Shown here: positions 50,874 to 61,253 of the stretch, piece after piece
How the letters are laid out: every line of letters begins with the position of its first letter
How positions within the stretch are numbered: position 1 is the stretch's first letter
Origin: a bacterium
GTDB lineage: Bacteria; Bacillota; Clostridia; Christensenellales; Aristaeellaceae
Direction of reading: 5' to 3'
Length of the DNA: 64,000 nucleotides
NCBI GenBank assembly: GCA_004563405.1
Contig: SFTH01000025.1
Span: forward strand, 4,829-68,828
Notes under the pieces: generated by a model
Database searches by the model: none
What the model was told of the DNA's origin: nothing
Seen by the model: the letters and a program-made list of their open reading frames with translations, nothing else
Program-made: the position numbers and the translations under genes

Positions 50874-52208
50874 CTAGGGCCGGGGCGCGTCGCTGGAGAA
50901 GAGGCGCTCCTGGGTGGCGACGTCCGCGTTGCCGGTGGCGGGCAGATTGACGTTTGCCTGGAAGGCGCTCACCGCGATGCTGGTGGAGGGACCGTAGATG
51001 CCGTCCGCCTTCACGTTTTCGCCGGTGAGGTAGCCCAGCGACATCAGCCGCGCCTGCAGCGCGTAGACCGCGTTCACCCGGTCGTTGAGCTTGAGGTCGT
51101 AGTAGGTGGGCGTATAGTCGTCCAGGGCGGGCAGGGTCTGCGCGTCGATGGTCAGCTGCGCGCCCATCTCGTTTTCGTCCAGCGCGAACAGGCGGTTCAT
51201 GGTCACCAGCTTGTAGCCCTTCCGGCTCGCGCCGGAGACGAATTCCTCCAGCATGCCCATGGATTTTTCACTCATGTCGAACTGGTAGATCTTGCCGTTT
51301 TCCAGCGTCTCGAGCAGCGCGGCCGCGTCGGAGAAGTCCCGGTAGCTGTGGGTGTAGCCCGCGACGCCCAGGTAGCCCAGCTTGCGGATGTAGAAGTGGG
51401 TGCGCTGGTCGCTGACGCTGTTATTGCTGTACGGGCGGTAGAAGTGCTGCTGGTAGTCCCGGCCCACGGCGTAGCTGGCGGCGATGCTCTGCTTCCAGAT
51501 CTGGAGCGCGAGTTCGCTGTTGGAGAGCCGGTACTCCGCCTTGTGGGCGAAGCTGTGGTTCTCCAGCTCAAAGCCCAGGTTGCGCACGCAGCTGCGGAAG
51601 CCCTCGGTCATGCCGTTGGTCATCAGCGCCTCGCCGGTGGGGAAGAGGGTCAGCTTCGCGTTGTAGCGCTTGGCGATGGCCAGCACCTGGGTCATGGCCT
51701 CGGGGTCGTTGCAGTCGTCGACGGTCACGGAGATCATGGCTTCGTCGTCGAGGGTGCGCAGGGCGCGGTTGAACACGGGCAGGAAGTAATCTCCCGGCTG
51801 CACGGTGGGAATCAGCCGCGCGGACTCCCCGTCCGTGTCCGCCGCTTGGGCGCCTTCGTCCTCCGTGGGTGCGCCGTCCTCCGGGGCGCCGCCGTCCTCC
51901 GCCGGGAGGGCGCTCGCCGCCGGGGCAGTGCTCTCCGCCGGGGCGGCGCTCTGCGTGGGCGCGGGCGTGGTCGTGGGCGCGGCGCTGCCGCCCAGCACCA
52001 GCGGCGCGGCGGTGCTGCCGTCCGGCTCCGCAAAGTCCGGGCTCTGGGTGTATTCGAAGGGCAGGCCGTTCTCGTTCCGGCCCAGCGGGTCGCTGCGAAC
52101 CAGAAGGAGCGTGAGCGCCGCCGCCACGATGGCCAGCAGCACGATCAGCGCGGGCAGTATCCCCGCGCCCCTGCGCCTGCGGCGCGCGCGTTTATCATGA
52201 CTGGGCAT
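50874..52208 (-). CDS. membrane-anchored polysaccharide deacetylase with peptidoglycan-binding domain
   Basis: 444 residues: basic N-terminus and one helix (about 17-37), a low-complexity linker rich in Ala, Pro, Thr, Glu (70-128), a NodB-type deacetylase (about 150-340) and a C-terminal PG_binding_1 domain (about 385-435, LQARLMSLGYLTGENVKADG). NodB motifs: SVTVDDCND for the TFDD motif (the second Asp kept), NHSFAHKAEYR for H-S/T-x3-H, and RPYSNNS for R-x-P-Y. TFDD to TVDD is a mild deviation. Probably N-deacetylates peptidoglycan at the outer face of the membrane. Single-gene unit with own promoter. Confidence 0.85.
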   Translation of the reverse strand: MPSHDKRARRRRRGAGILPALIVLLAIVAAALTLLLVRSDPLGRNENGLPFEYTQSPDFAEPDGSTAAPLVLGGSAAPTTTPAPTQSAAPAESTAPAASALPAEDGGAPEDGAPTEDEGAQAADTDGESARLIPTVQPGDYFLPVFNRALRTLDDEAMISVTVDDCNDPEAMTQVLAIAKRYNAKLTLFPTGEALMTNGMTEGFRSCVRNLGFELENHSFAHKAEYRLSNSELALQIWKQSIAASYAVGRDYQQHFYRPYSNNSVSDQRTHFYIRKLGYLGVAGYTHSYRDFSDAAALLETLENGKIYQFDMSEKSMGMLEEFVSGASRKGYKLVTMNRLFALDENEMGAQLTIDAQTLPALDDYTPTYYDLKLNDRVNAVYALQARLMSLGYLTGENVKADGIYGPSTSIAVSAFQANVNLPATGNADVATQERLFSSDAPRP

Positions 52209-52249
52209 GTCTTTACTGTTCTCCTGACTGAGGAAATTGCTTTTCCATA

Positions 52250-52278
52250 AGTATAGCAGAAGCCCCAGGCGCTTTCAA
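52250..52278 (-). promoter_or_regulatory. promoter of the deacetylase gene
   Basis: TTGAAA (52278-52273), 17-base spacer, TATACT (52255-52250). Confidence 0.8.
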
Positions 52279-52312
52279 GCACAAGAATGGCGCATTCCTG
52301 TGACAATGCCGC

Positions 52313-53362
52313 TCACAGCAGGAGGATGGCCCCGGGCTCCGGGAGCAGCACGCGGGCGTTGTAATAGAAGGCGCTGTGCTCGATCATGCGGAACAGGCCC
52401 GCCAGCGCGTCGGCCATGTCCGCCTGCTCCGGCAGCTGCGTGACCCGCGCGGCGCACACAGCGCGCATCATGCCGTAGGCCGCGCAGAGGCCCGCGCACG
52501 CGTCCCGGGGCTCCAGCCGCGCGTCCACGCGGGGGAAGCAGGCGTAGAAGAGGTGGTTGGCCAGTATGTTTTCAAACCAGCTCTCCCAGCGGGGAAAGCG
52601 CGCCTCGAGCGCCGCCGCGTCCGCGCGATAGAGGGCCAGCGCCGAAGAATTTTCCGGATCGTAGCGCTCCATGGCCTGCGCGCCGAAGCTGTCCAGGCTG
52701 GAAAAGTCCCCCCGCAGGGCGTTCATGGCGCGCATCAGGCCGGAAAGCCCCGCCTCCGCATCGCTGTCCGCCGCCGTTGCCGAATCTGAAAGCAGACCGC
52801 AAATCTTTCCGAGGCGCGCACGCAGGGGCAGCGCGCGGTCCTGAAGCAGGGACAGGCAGGCGCGGTTTGTCTCCAGATCCCGCGCGCCCGCGCCCTGCGC
52901 GCACTCCGGCGCGGCGGAGAGGGTTCCCTCCGCGAAGCGCAGGGGCGCGTCCCGCATCAGCGTCTCGACCACCGCTTCGCAGCTCCCGGAGCAGCAGGCG
53001 CGTCTCTCCCCGGCCGCCTCCTTGAGGCTGCGGGGATACACCCGGCAGATCTCCGGCAGGGCCTGCGCGCCGCACTCCAGATGCAGCGCGCACAGCCCCT
53101 CCGCGCTGTGGAGCGGGCAGACGCCCAGCCAGTTGGGGGAAATCAGCCGGAAGCGCTCCGGCGAGGGCGACGCGGGCGTGCGGAAGGCGCACTCCAGGCG
53201 GTGGTGCGTCTCCGGCGCGCAGTCCAGCCCGATCAGCCGGAAGTAGTCCTGCATGCCCACGGCGATCTCCCAACCCTCGCAGCAGCTGTTGCGGCACTGG
53301 CCGCACTTGCAGGCGAAGCCGTCGTAATAGTCCGCTTTCAGCCAGCGTGTCTCCTCTTGCAT
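52313..53362 (-). CDS. FliB-family protein (flagellin lysine N-methylase-like)
   Basis: 349 residues. N-terminus has the FliB cysteine cluster FACKCGQCRNSCCEGWEIAV (about 16-35) and later GVCPLH, GLCALH, LPEICRVYPR and CCSGSCEA, which probably bind an Fe-S cluster as in the YkgJ/FliB superfamily. In Salmonella FliB methylates flagellin lysines, but many clostridia carry FliB homologues without flagella; no flagellar gene is in this window, so the substrate is open. GGAGAG is 9 bases before the ATG. The C-terminal half is helical and less conserved. Confidence 0.8.
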   Translation of the reverse strand: MQEETRWLKADYYDGFACKCGQCRNSCCEGWEIAVGMQDYFRLIGLDCAPETHHRLECAFRTPASPSPERFRLISPNWLGVCPLHSAEGLCALHLECGAQALPEICRVYPRSLKEAAGERRACCSGSCEAVVETLMRDAPLRFAEGTLSAAPECAQGAGARDLETNRACLSLLQDRALPLRARLGKICGLLSDSATAADSDAEAGLSGLMRAMNALRGDFSSLDSFGAQAMERYDPENSSALALYRADAAALEARFPRWESWFENILANHLFYACFPRVDARLEPRDACAGLCAAYGMMRAVCAARVTQLPEQADMADALAGLFRMIEHSAFYYNARVLLPEPGAILLL

Positions 53363-53562
53363 GGGGCATCACTCTCCAATTTATATTTCAGTTTTTCAGA
53401 CTGGAGGATTATAGCACCGCATGCGGCGGAAAAAAGTTAAGAAAACCGTGTTTTTTTCCGAAATACTGGGTTGATTTTTTCTGAGGCGGGGCGAAGGCCT
53501 GAAATGTTGACGGAATGGTCATGCTTTGTAACAGATGATGCACATTATTGTAATGAATTTTG

Positions 53563-53571
53563 TGCTATAAT
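53563..53571 (+). promoter_or_regulatory. extended -10 promoter of hppA
   Basis: TGCTATAAT (TG-n-TATAAT) at 53563-53571 with no good -35. A strong GGGGAGG (53579-53585) follows but is badly spaced from any in-frame hppA start. Confidence 0.6.
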
Positions 53572-53649
53572 GTACATAGGGGAGGATGTGGTTTTACTGT
53601 TGCCCGCATGCCTTTTCAAAATGCAAAAGAGAAAGAAAGTGTCAAGAAC

Positions 53650-55777
<2,128 letters not shown>

Positions 55778-55802
55778 GAAGCGCAAAATGACTTTTCTGA
55801 GG

Positions 55803-55826
55803 CCCCTGCCGTTCCGGCAGGGGTTT
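55803..55826 (+). terminator. terminator after hppA
   Basis: CCCCTGCC (55803-55810) pairs with GGCAGGGG (55816-55823), followed by TTTCACTTTG. Confidence 0.75.
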
Positions 55827-55887
55827 CACTTTGCCGCAGCGAATTTATATATGATATGAAACCAGATACAGACGGGGGGAATATTTT

Positions 55888-56397
55888 ATGAAGAAACTGC
55901 TGGGCCTGCTGCTCGTGCTGGCGCTGTGCTGTGCGCCCGCCCTGGCCGAGGCGGGGCTGACCGACTTCAGCACCGTGGACCTGGACGGCAACGTGGTGAC
56001 CGAGACCATCTTCGAAAGCTACGACCTGACCATGGTCAACATCTGGGCCACCTGGTGCGGCTATTGCGTCTATGAGATGCCGGAGCTCGCGCGGCTGCAG
56101 AACATGCTGCCGGAGAACGTGAACCTCATCTCCATCTGCGACGACGCTGCGGACGAGCCGGAGCTGGCGGCCTCCATCCTCAACGCCTCCGGCTGCAGCT
56201 TCCAGACCCTGGCTGCCTCCGAGGAGATGTACGATCAGCTGCTGGGCGGCGTGTACGCCTTCCCCACCACCTACTTCCTGGACAGCGAAGGCATGCCCGT
56301 GGGCGAACCCATCATCGGCGTGATCAGCCTGGACGGCGACGCGGCGGAGCTCTACGCCGGGGTGGTTCAGGAAGTGCTGGACATGCTGGAGGATTGA
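55888..56397 (+). CDS. secreted TlpA-like thioredoxin-fold protein
   Basis: 169 residues with a signal peptide (MKKLLGLLLVLALCC, cleavage after ALA near 20). Redox motif WATWCGYC places Cys57 and Cys60; cis-Pro is in FPTTYF near 129. TlpA/ResA-type proteins move disulfides outside the membrane. A GGGGGGAATATTTT stretch before the ATG gives a fair ribosome site. The next gene begins two bases after the stop and the third overlaps the second, so the trio is one operon with the 4Fe-4S membrane protein, suggesting that this thioredoxin is kept reduced by that membrane electron carrier. Confidence 0.88.
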   Translation: MKKLLGLLLVLALCCAPALAEAGLTDFSTVDLDGNVVTETIFESYDLTMVNIWATWCGYCVYEMPELARLQNMLPENVNLISICDDAADEPELAASILNASGCSFQTLAASEEMYDQLLGGVYAFPTTYFLDSEGMPVGEPIIGVISLDGDAAELYAGVVQEVLDMLED

Positions 56398-56399
56398 GC

Positions 56400-56558
56400 A
56401 TGACCCAACGGCGTGAAATCGCGCGGCGGGCGCTGCAGTGCGCGGCGGTCTGCGCCGCGCTGGCCTGCATCGCCTTCGGCGTCTCCCGGGGGGAGAGCGC
56501 CGTCGTGCTGAAAAAGGCGGTGCGCATCTGCCTGGAATGCATCGGGGTGGCGGGATGA
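56400..56558 (+). CDS. CD1871A-type CXXC mini-protein
   Basis: A 52-codon gene: MTQRREIARRALQCAAVCAA begins a basic N-terminus and one membrane helix; the tail VRICLECIGVAG carries the C-x2-C motif. This matches the CD1871A family of clostridial mini-proteins, always found beside 4Fe-4S membrane proteins and thioredoxin-like proteins. The ATG starts two bases after the previous stop; the TGA overlaps the ATG of the 4Fe-4S gene by 4 bases. Probably a membrane redox linker. Function is inferred from context. Confidence 0.8.
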   Translation: MTQRREIARRALQCAAVCAALACIAFGVSRGESAVVLKKAVRICLECIGVAG

Positions 56559-57652
56559 AGAAGCTGTTCTCCCGGCGCGGCGGAGAGGCCGGAGCCGTGG
56601 GCGCGAATGCCGGGTCGGAGACGCGCGCGTGCAACGGAGATTGCCGCGGGTGCGCCAGAGCCTGCGCGGGCGGGGCGGACAGGGCTTCGGTTCCCGCAGA
56701 GAGGGAGCGCGCAGACCGCGCCAACCGCCGCGAAAACCGCAGCGGCATGCGCCGCCTGTTCCGCTGGCGGGGCTGGATTCAGGCCGCCGCGGCGCTGCTG
56801 ACCAACGGCCACCTGCGTGGGTTTTTCCAGGGTGGCATCTACTCCGGCCCGCTCAAGCGCTTCTGCGTGCCGGGGCTCAACTGCTATTCCTGCCCGGGCG
56901 CGCTGGGCGCGTGCCCCATCGGGGCCATGCAGGCGGTGATCAGCGGCAACCGGCACAATTTTTCCTTCTATGTGTTCGGAATTCTGGCGCTGTTCGGCGT
57001 GCTGCTGGGCCGCCTGGTCTGCGGCTTTCTCTGCCCCTTCGGCTGGCTCCAGGAGCTTTTGCACAAAATACCCACGCGCAAGCTCCGGGTGAAGCGCGCC
57101 GTGGACCGCCCGCTGCGCCTGTTCAAGTACGGCGTGCTGGCGCTGTTCGTGCTGGTGCTGCCCGCCTTCGCGGTGGACGCCTTCGGGCTGGGCGCGCCCT
57201 GGTTCTGCAAGTGGATCTGCCCGGCGGGCACGATGGAGGGCGGCATCCCGCTGGTGCTCTCGAACGCCAGCCTGCGCGCAGGGCTGGGCTTCACCTTCTG
57301 GTGGAAGATCTCCCTGCTCGCGCTGACGCTCCTGTTCTCGGTTCTGATCTACCGGCCCTTCTGCAAGTACGTCTGCCCCCTCGGCGCGTTCTACGCCCTG
57401 TTCAACCGCTGGAGCCTCGTGCGGCTCGCGGTCGACCGGGAGCGCTGCACCGCCTGCGGGGCCTGTGAGCGCGCCTGCCCCATGCAGGTGGATATACTGA
57501 AGAACATCAATTCCGCGGAGTGCATCCGCTGCGGCCGGTGCGCCTCCGTCTGCCCCCAGGGGGCGATTGACCGCGCGGGTCGCAGGGCGACCGCCGGGAC
57601 GCGGGCGGCGCGCGGCGCGGAAAAACAGACATACCGCCGCCGGACGGATTGA
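56555..57652 (+). CDS. 4Fe-4S membrane ferredoxin-type electron carrier (NapH/CcoG-like)
   Basis: 365 residues from the ATG at 56555 that overlaps the previous stop (ATGA). Four to five membrane helices with cysteine motifs between them: GLNCYSCPGALGACPIG (about 110-126), CGFLCPFG, CKWICPAG and CKYVCPLG, then two classical ferredoxin clusters, CTACGACERACP and CIRCGRCASVCP. This is the NapH/YccM/CcoG-like group that passes electrons across the membrane. N-terminal 70 residues are Arg-rich and low complexity with two extra Cys pairs. Together with the TlpA and CD1871A genes it should form a module for reducing extracytoplasmic thiols or quinone-linked acceptors. Confidence 0.9.
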   Translation: MKKLFSRRGGEAGAVGANAGSETRACNGDCRGCARACAGGADRASVPAERERADRANRRENRSGMRRLFRWRGWIQAAAALLTNGHLRGFFQGGIYSGPLKRFCVPGLNCYSCPGALGACPIGAMQAVISGNRHNFSFYVFGILALFGVLLGRLVCGFLCPFGWLQELLHKIPTRKLRVKRAVDRPLRLFKYGVLALFVLVLPAFAVDAFGLGAPWFCKWICPAGTMEGGIPLVLSNASLRAGLGFTFWWKISLLALTLLFSVLIYRPFCKYVCPLGAFYALFNRWSLVRLAVDRERCTACGACERACPMQVDILKNINSAECIRCGRCASVCPQGAIDRAGRRATAGTRAARGAEKQTYRRRTD

Positions 57653-57721
57653 ACGGCGGCATTTGGCTGAAGCTCTCCGCTCGGAACGCGGCCGAAGATA
57701 CAATTTACGGAGGAAGAGACC

Positions 57722-58411
57722 ATGGAGAGACAGGGGAAGGAGCGCCGGGCCCCGGCGCGCAGGCGGCGCAGGGGACTGCGCCGCGGACAGTTGATACTCT
57801 GCGGCGCGGTGTGCCTCGCGCTGATGGGCGGCATGTTCGGCCTGGGCTGGCACTTCGGCGTGGAGTCCACCCGGTTCAAGGGCAGCATACTGCTGGTCAA
57901 CAGCGAAAACCGGCTTTCGGCGGACTATGTGCCCGAGGGACTGGTGAACCTCTACGAGCAGCGCCACTCCTTCCGCCTGGCCAGCAGCAATATCTACCTC
58001 ACCCGCACCTGCTACGAGGCCATGGAGCAGATGTTCGCCGCCGCCGAGGCGGATAACGTCAACGGCTTCATCGTCACCAGCGGCTACCGGGACTACAACC
58101 GCCAGGCCGAGGTGTACGCCCAAAGCGAGCCCGGCAAGGCCCAGGAGCCCGGGGCCAGCGAGCATCAGACCGGCCTCGCCTTCGACGTGACCGCCGAGAC
58201 CAACAGCGGCTTTGAGAGTACGCCCCAGTACGCCTGGCTCTGCGCCCACGCCCAGGACTACGGCTTCATCCAGCGCTACCCCGCCAATAAGGCCGACGTG
58301 ACCGGCATCAGCTACGAGCCCTGGCACTACCGCTATGTGGGCGTGGAGGCCGCGCGGCAGATCAAGGCCGGAGATCTGACCCTCGAGGAATTCATCGCAA
58401 AGAACAGCTGA
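57722..58411 (+). CDS. D-alanyl-D-alanine carboxypeptidase, VanY family
   Basis: 229 residues: very basic N-terminus, one membrane helix (about 23-45), then a VanY/peptidase M15B domain. Zinc motif SEHQTGLAFDV (His-x6-Asp) and EPWHYRYVG (Glu-x2-His) are complete. Removes the terminal D-Ala from peptidoglycan stems at the cell surface. ATG at 57722 follows GGAGGAAGAG by 8 bases. Single gene between the redox operon and an 824-base non-coding region. Confidence 0.92.
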   Translation: MERQGKERRAPARRRRRGLRRGQLILCGAVCLALMGGMFGLGWHFGVESTRFKGSILLVNSENRLSADYVPEGLVNLYEQRHSFRLASSNIYLTRTCYEAMEQMFAAAEADNVNGFIVTSGYRDYNRQAEVYAQSEPGKAQEPGASEHQTGLAFDVTAETNSGFESTPQYAWLCAHAQDYGFIQRYPANKADVTGISYEPWHYRYVGVEAARQIKAGDLTLEEFIAKNS

Positions 58412-58810
58412 AGACCAGCCGGAGGACGGGGGCACTCCCCCGTCACTGCCACCCTGCAACGCACTGGAAACACCCCTTCGCGGTTTCTTCCGGCAGCGCC
58501 GCCCGGAATCCATGGAATTCCGGCGGGCTGGTCGCGCCTGCGCAGAGTGCAGTCGCGCGACCGCCTTCCGGGTTTTGCTTGCATCCTTCGGATTCCGACC
58601 GCAAAATCTGCAAGGAAGCGATTTTTCGGGGCAAAATCAGCTCCGTGGTCGCCGTACATGCCGCCGACCACGATTAAAGCGCGGAAAGACTTCAGCCCTC
58701 CCGCGCTCTCCTTTGAATTTAAACAGCACAAAGCGCCCGGAACCATGCGGCTCCGGGCGCAAATCTGTCTCAAAGCAGTCTCCTACCACAGCTCAATCCG
58801 TTTTTCCGCA

Positions 58811-59208
58811 GCAAATCGCGCCGCCGTCCGGCGCGATTTGCCCCGATTCACCGAACCACCCAAACAATATCAGCTTCGGGCGCGCATTGCGCGCCCTCAG
58901 ACCGCTGACAAAGCCCGCAAACGCAAAAATGCCTACTGATTTAAAAATATCAGTTGGCATTTTTGCTTACTGCGTCAGCTGCGGCTGCAAAAAGGTTGGA
59001 ATCCCAAAGGGATTCCAAGTTCCCGATAAAATCGGGAACTGCCGACGTCCTTATTTGCAGCCTTGCTTCCTTGTCTTGCAAGCTTTTTCAACGTCTGGCA
59101 AAGCGTTGACTTTGTCAACGCTTTGCGGGCGCGCATTGCGCGCCCTGCTGCGGGTTCTCAGGGGGCTCAGCCCCCTGAGCAGGGGTTTCAGGGGACGGCG
59201 TCCCCTGA
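58811..59208. repeat. hairpin array 3 (between vanY and rsmF)
   Basis: The 58412-59235 gap has no credible gene but a run of inverted repeats: GCAAATCGCGCC/GGCGCGATTTGC (58811-58841), GGGCGCGCATTGCGCGCCC (58878-58896), GCAAAAATGCC/GGCATTTTTGC (58923-58966), GGAATCCC/GGGATTCC (about 58999), TTCCCGAT/ATCGGGAA (about 59020), GCAAAGCGTTGAC/GTCAACGCTTTGC (59098-59126), GGGCGCGCATTGCGCGCCC again (59127-59145), CTCAGGGGGC/GCCCCCTGAG (59157-59179) and TCAGGGGAC/GTCCCCTGA (59188-59208). A further hairpin GCGCCCGGA/TCCGGGCGC is at 58733-58760. Several are shared with arrays 1 and 2. Confidence 0.85.
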
Positions 59209-59235
59209 CGCCTCTCCCTCCGCCGCGACTGAGGA

Positions 59236-60564
59236 TCAATGCAACCGCAGCCGCAGGCCCTTGGGCAGGTGGTTCTTCATCTGGCCGCCGGAGGCCTTGC
59301 CCCAGCCGAGGGCGAGGCCGCGCCAGAGGACGAGGGTCCAGCCCCGGAGCGCCTCGGCGCAGGGCAGGGCCTCTCCGGCGAGGAAGCGCTTCGCTTGTTC
59401 GGCGTCCAGCTCCATGCGCTGACGGGCGCAATCCACATCCAGCGCCATGGCCAGCGCGTGGGCGGGCTCGATGTAATTCCGACCGGCGCGCAGCAGCTGT
59501 ACGCCGGGGGCGACCACACGCAACCCCTTCAGATCGGGACATTCGGCGGGGACGGCCCAGAGCAGGTCGCCCGCGCGCAGGAAGCGCCGCGCGAGCGCCT
59601 CCGGCAGGGGCGCGACCTCCCGCTCCAGCCGGGAGACGAGCGCCGCGCTCTCCCGGTCGGGTCGCTCGGGCGGAACCACGGTGGGCGGCGCGCCGCCCGC
59701 CTTGCGCAGCCGGGCGGCGAAGTGGCCGTCGCCCCGGACGCGCTGGGGCCAGATGCGCAGCATGCCGTCCAGAGACGCGCCTGCGCCGTCGAGGGAAAAG
59801 TCCTCGGGTTCAAACTCCGGGTGCCGCGCCAGGAACGCCGCGATGCTCCCCTCGTTTTCGCTGCGGTTGAAGGTGCAGGTGGAGTACACCAGCCGCCCGC
59901 CGGGGCGCACCAGCTCCGCCGCCCGGTCGAGGATCTCCGCCTGTCGCTTCGCGCAGCCCGCAGGGGAGCCGCTCCTCCATTCGGCGCGGGAATCCGGGTC
60001 GCGCCGGAACATGCCCTCGCCGGAGCAGGGCGCGTCGCAGAGCACCGCGTCGAAGAACTCCGGCCAGCGGGACGCGAGGGCGTCGGGGTAGGAGCACACC
60101 ACGGCGGCGTTGCGCGCGCCCATGCGCTCCAGGTTGGAGGCGAGCACCTTCGCCCGGGCGGGTTCCGGCTCGTTGGAGACCAGCAGGCCCTCGCCCGCCA
60201 GCGCGGCGGCGATCTGCGTGCTCTTGCCGCCGGGGGCGGCGCAGAGATCCAGTATGCGCTCGCCGGGGCGGGGCGCGAGGGCGGCGACGCTCACCATGGC
60301 GCTGGCCTCCTGAAGGTAGAAGGCTCCCGCCGCGTGGGCGATGGACGCGCCCGGACGCGCGCCGGGGCGCAGGTAGTAGCCGTTGGGCTCCCAGGGCACC
60401 CGTTCGCAGACAAATTCCGCCGCGGCCGCCGCGGCGGCGGGGCGGCCGGGATGGATGCGCAGCGCCAGCGCCGCGCCCTCCTCCATGGACGCGAAAAATG
60501 CCGGGGCCTCGTCTCCCAGCATTTCTTCGATCTCACGCATGAATTCAATGGGCAGCGCCGTCAA
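59236..60564 (-). CDS. rRNA cytosine-C5 methyltransferase, RsmF-like
   Basis: 442 residues starting with TTG at 60564 (GGGAGGG 6 bases upstream; the stop of the preceding gene overlaps, TTGA). A later ATG at 60540 has no site. NOL1/NOP2/Sun family: SAM-binding LDLCAAPGGKSTQIA (about 107-121), catalytic DAPCSGEGMFRR and second Cys in YSTCTFNRSENE, then a C-terminal PUA-like RNA-binding domain (about 300-442) as in RsmF/YebU. Methylates a cytosine in 16S rRNA. Third gene of an operon with 4-base overlaps. Confidence 0.9.
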   Translation of the reverse strand: MTALPIEFMREIEEMLGDEAPAFFASMEEGAALALRIHPGRPAAAAAAAEFVCERVPWEPNGYYLRPGARPGASIAHAAGAFYLQEASAMVSVAALAPRPGERILDLCAAPGGKSTQIAAALAGEGLLVSNEPEPARAKVLASNLERMGARNAAVVCSYPDALASRWPEFFDAVLCDAPCSGEGMFRRDPDSRAEWRSGSPAGCAKRQAEILDRAAELVRPGGRLVYSTCTFNRSENEGSIAAFLARHPEFEPEDFSLDGAGASLDGMLRIWPQRVRGDGHFAARLRKAGGAPPTVVPPERPDRESAALVSRLEREVAPLPEALARRFLRAGDLLWAVPAECPDLKGLRVVAPGVQLLRAGRNYIEPAHALAMALDVDCARQRMELDAEQAKRFLAGEALPCAEALRGWTLVLWRGLALGWGKASGGQMKNHLPKGLRLRLH

Positions 60565-61253
60565 ATCAATCCCTCCCAGTAGGCGTTCAGCTCCGCTAGA
60601 TCCCGCACGCAGGGTCCGTCCCAGGTCGGCAGGCCGTCGCGGCACATCTGCACCGCGGCCATGCCGCAGTCCATCGCTCCGCGCAGGTTGCACGCCCGGT
60701 CGTCCACGAACAGGCAGTCGGCGGGCGCGAGCTCCATGCGGCGGCAGATTTCCAGATACATCCGCGGGTCGGGCTTGCACGCTCCGACCTCCGTGGAGAG
60801 CACCACCGCGTCGAAGGGACGCTCCAGGTCCAGCGCGCGCAGGAAGGCGCGGAAGGAGGGCATCGCGTCGGAGAGCATGCCCAGCCGCGCGCGGCCCTGC
60901 CAGCGCGAGAGAGATTCGCGGGTGTCCACGTACCAGTCGTAGCGCTCCGGGTTGTAGGTGAAGTCCTCCGCCATCGCCGCCAGCTGCGCGCCGTCCAGCG
61001 TCCAGCCCATGCGCGCCGCCACGTTCTTCAAAAATTGGAGCCGCTTTTCGTACTCCTCGCCGACGTCCGTCAGGAGTACGTCCTCCCGCAGCAGCGCCGC
61101 CTCGGCCCGGCAGGCCGCACGGTACGCCTCGCCGGGTACGTCCCGGGCGCAGTCGCCCAGCAGCTCCCGATAGCGCGCGGGAATGTTCCAGTCTCCGTGC
61201 AGCGGGCGCACCAGCACGCCGCCTGCGTCCAGAATCAGCGCCTTGCGGTTCAT
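60561..61253 (-). CDS. HAD-family hydrolase
   Basis: 230 residues. HAD motifs: I LILDAGGVLV (Asp nucleophile), II LSDA, III KPDPRMY (Lys), IV FVDDRACNL (two Asp). The cap is inserted after motif I (C1 type, about 20-95). DAGGVL lacks the second Asp-x-Asp acid/base, as in the haloacid-dehalogenase/phosphatase YihX-like DLGGVL group. Small phosphatase of unknown substrate. ATG overlaps the upstream AI-2E stop by 4 bases and its stop overlaps the rsmF start by 4. Confidence 0.8.
   Translation of the reverse strand: MNRKALILDAGGVLVRPLHGDWNIPARYRELLGDCARDVPGEAYRAACRAEAALLREDVLLTDVGEEYEKRLQFLKNVAARMGWTLDGAQLAAMAEDFTYNPERYDWYVDTRESLSRWQGRARLGMLSDAMPSFRAFLRALDLERPFDAVVLSTEVGACKPDPRMYLEICRRMELAPADCLFVDDRACNLRGAMDCGMAAVQMCRDGLPTWDGPCVRDLAELNAYWEGLI

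Noticed and set aside
58547..58939. 130-codon plus-strand frame in the gap after vanY
   Set aside because: No ribosome site, crosses several hairpins, arginine-rich low-information sequence.
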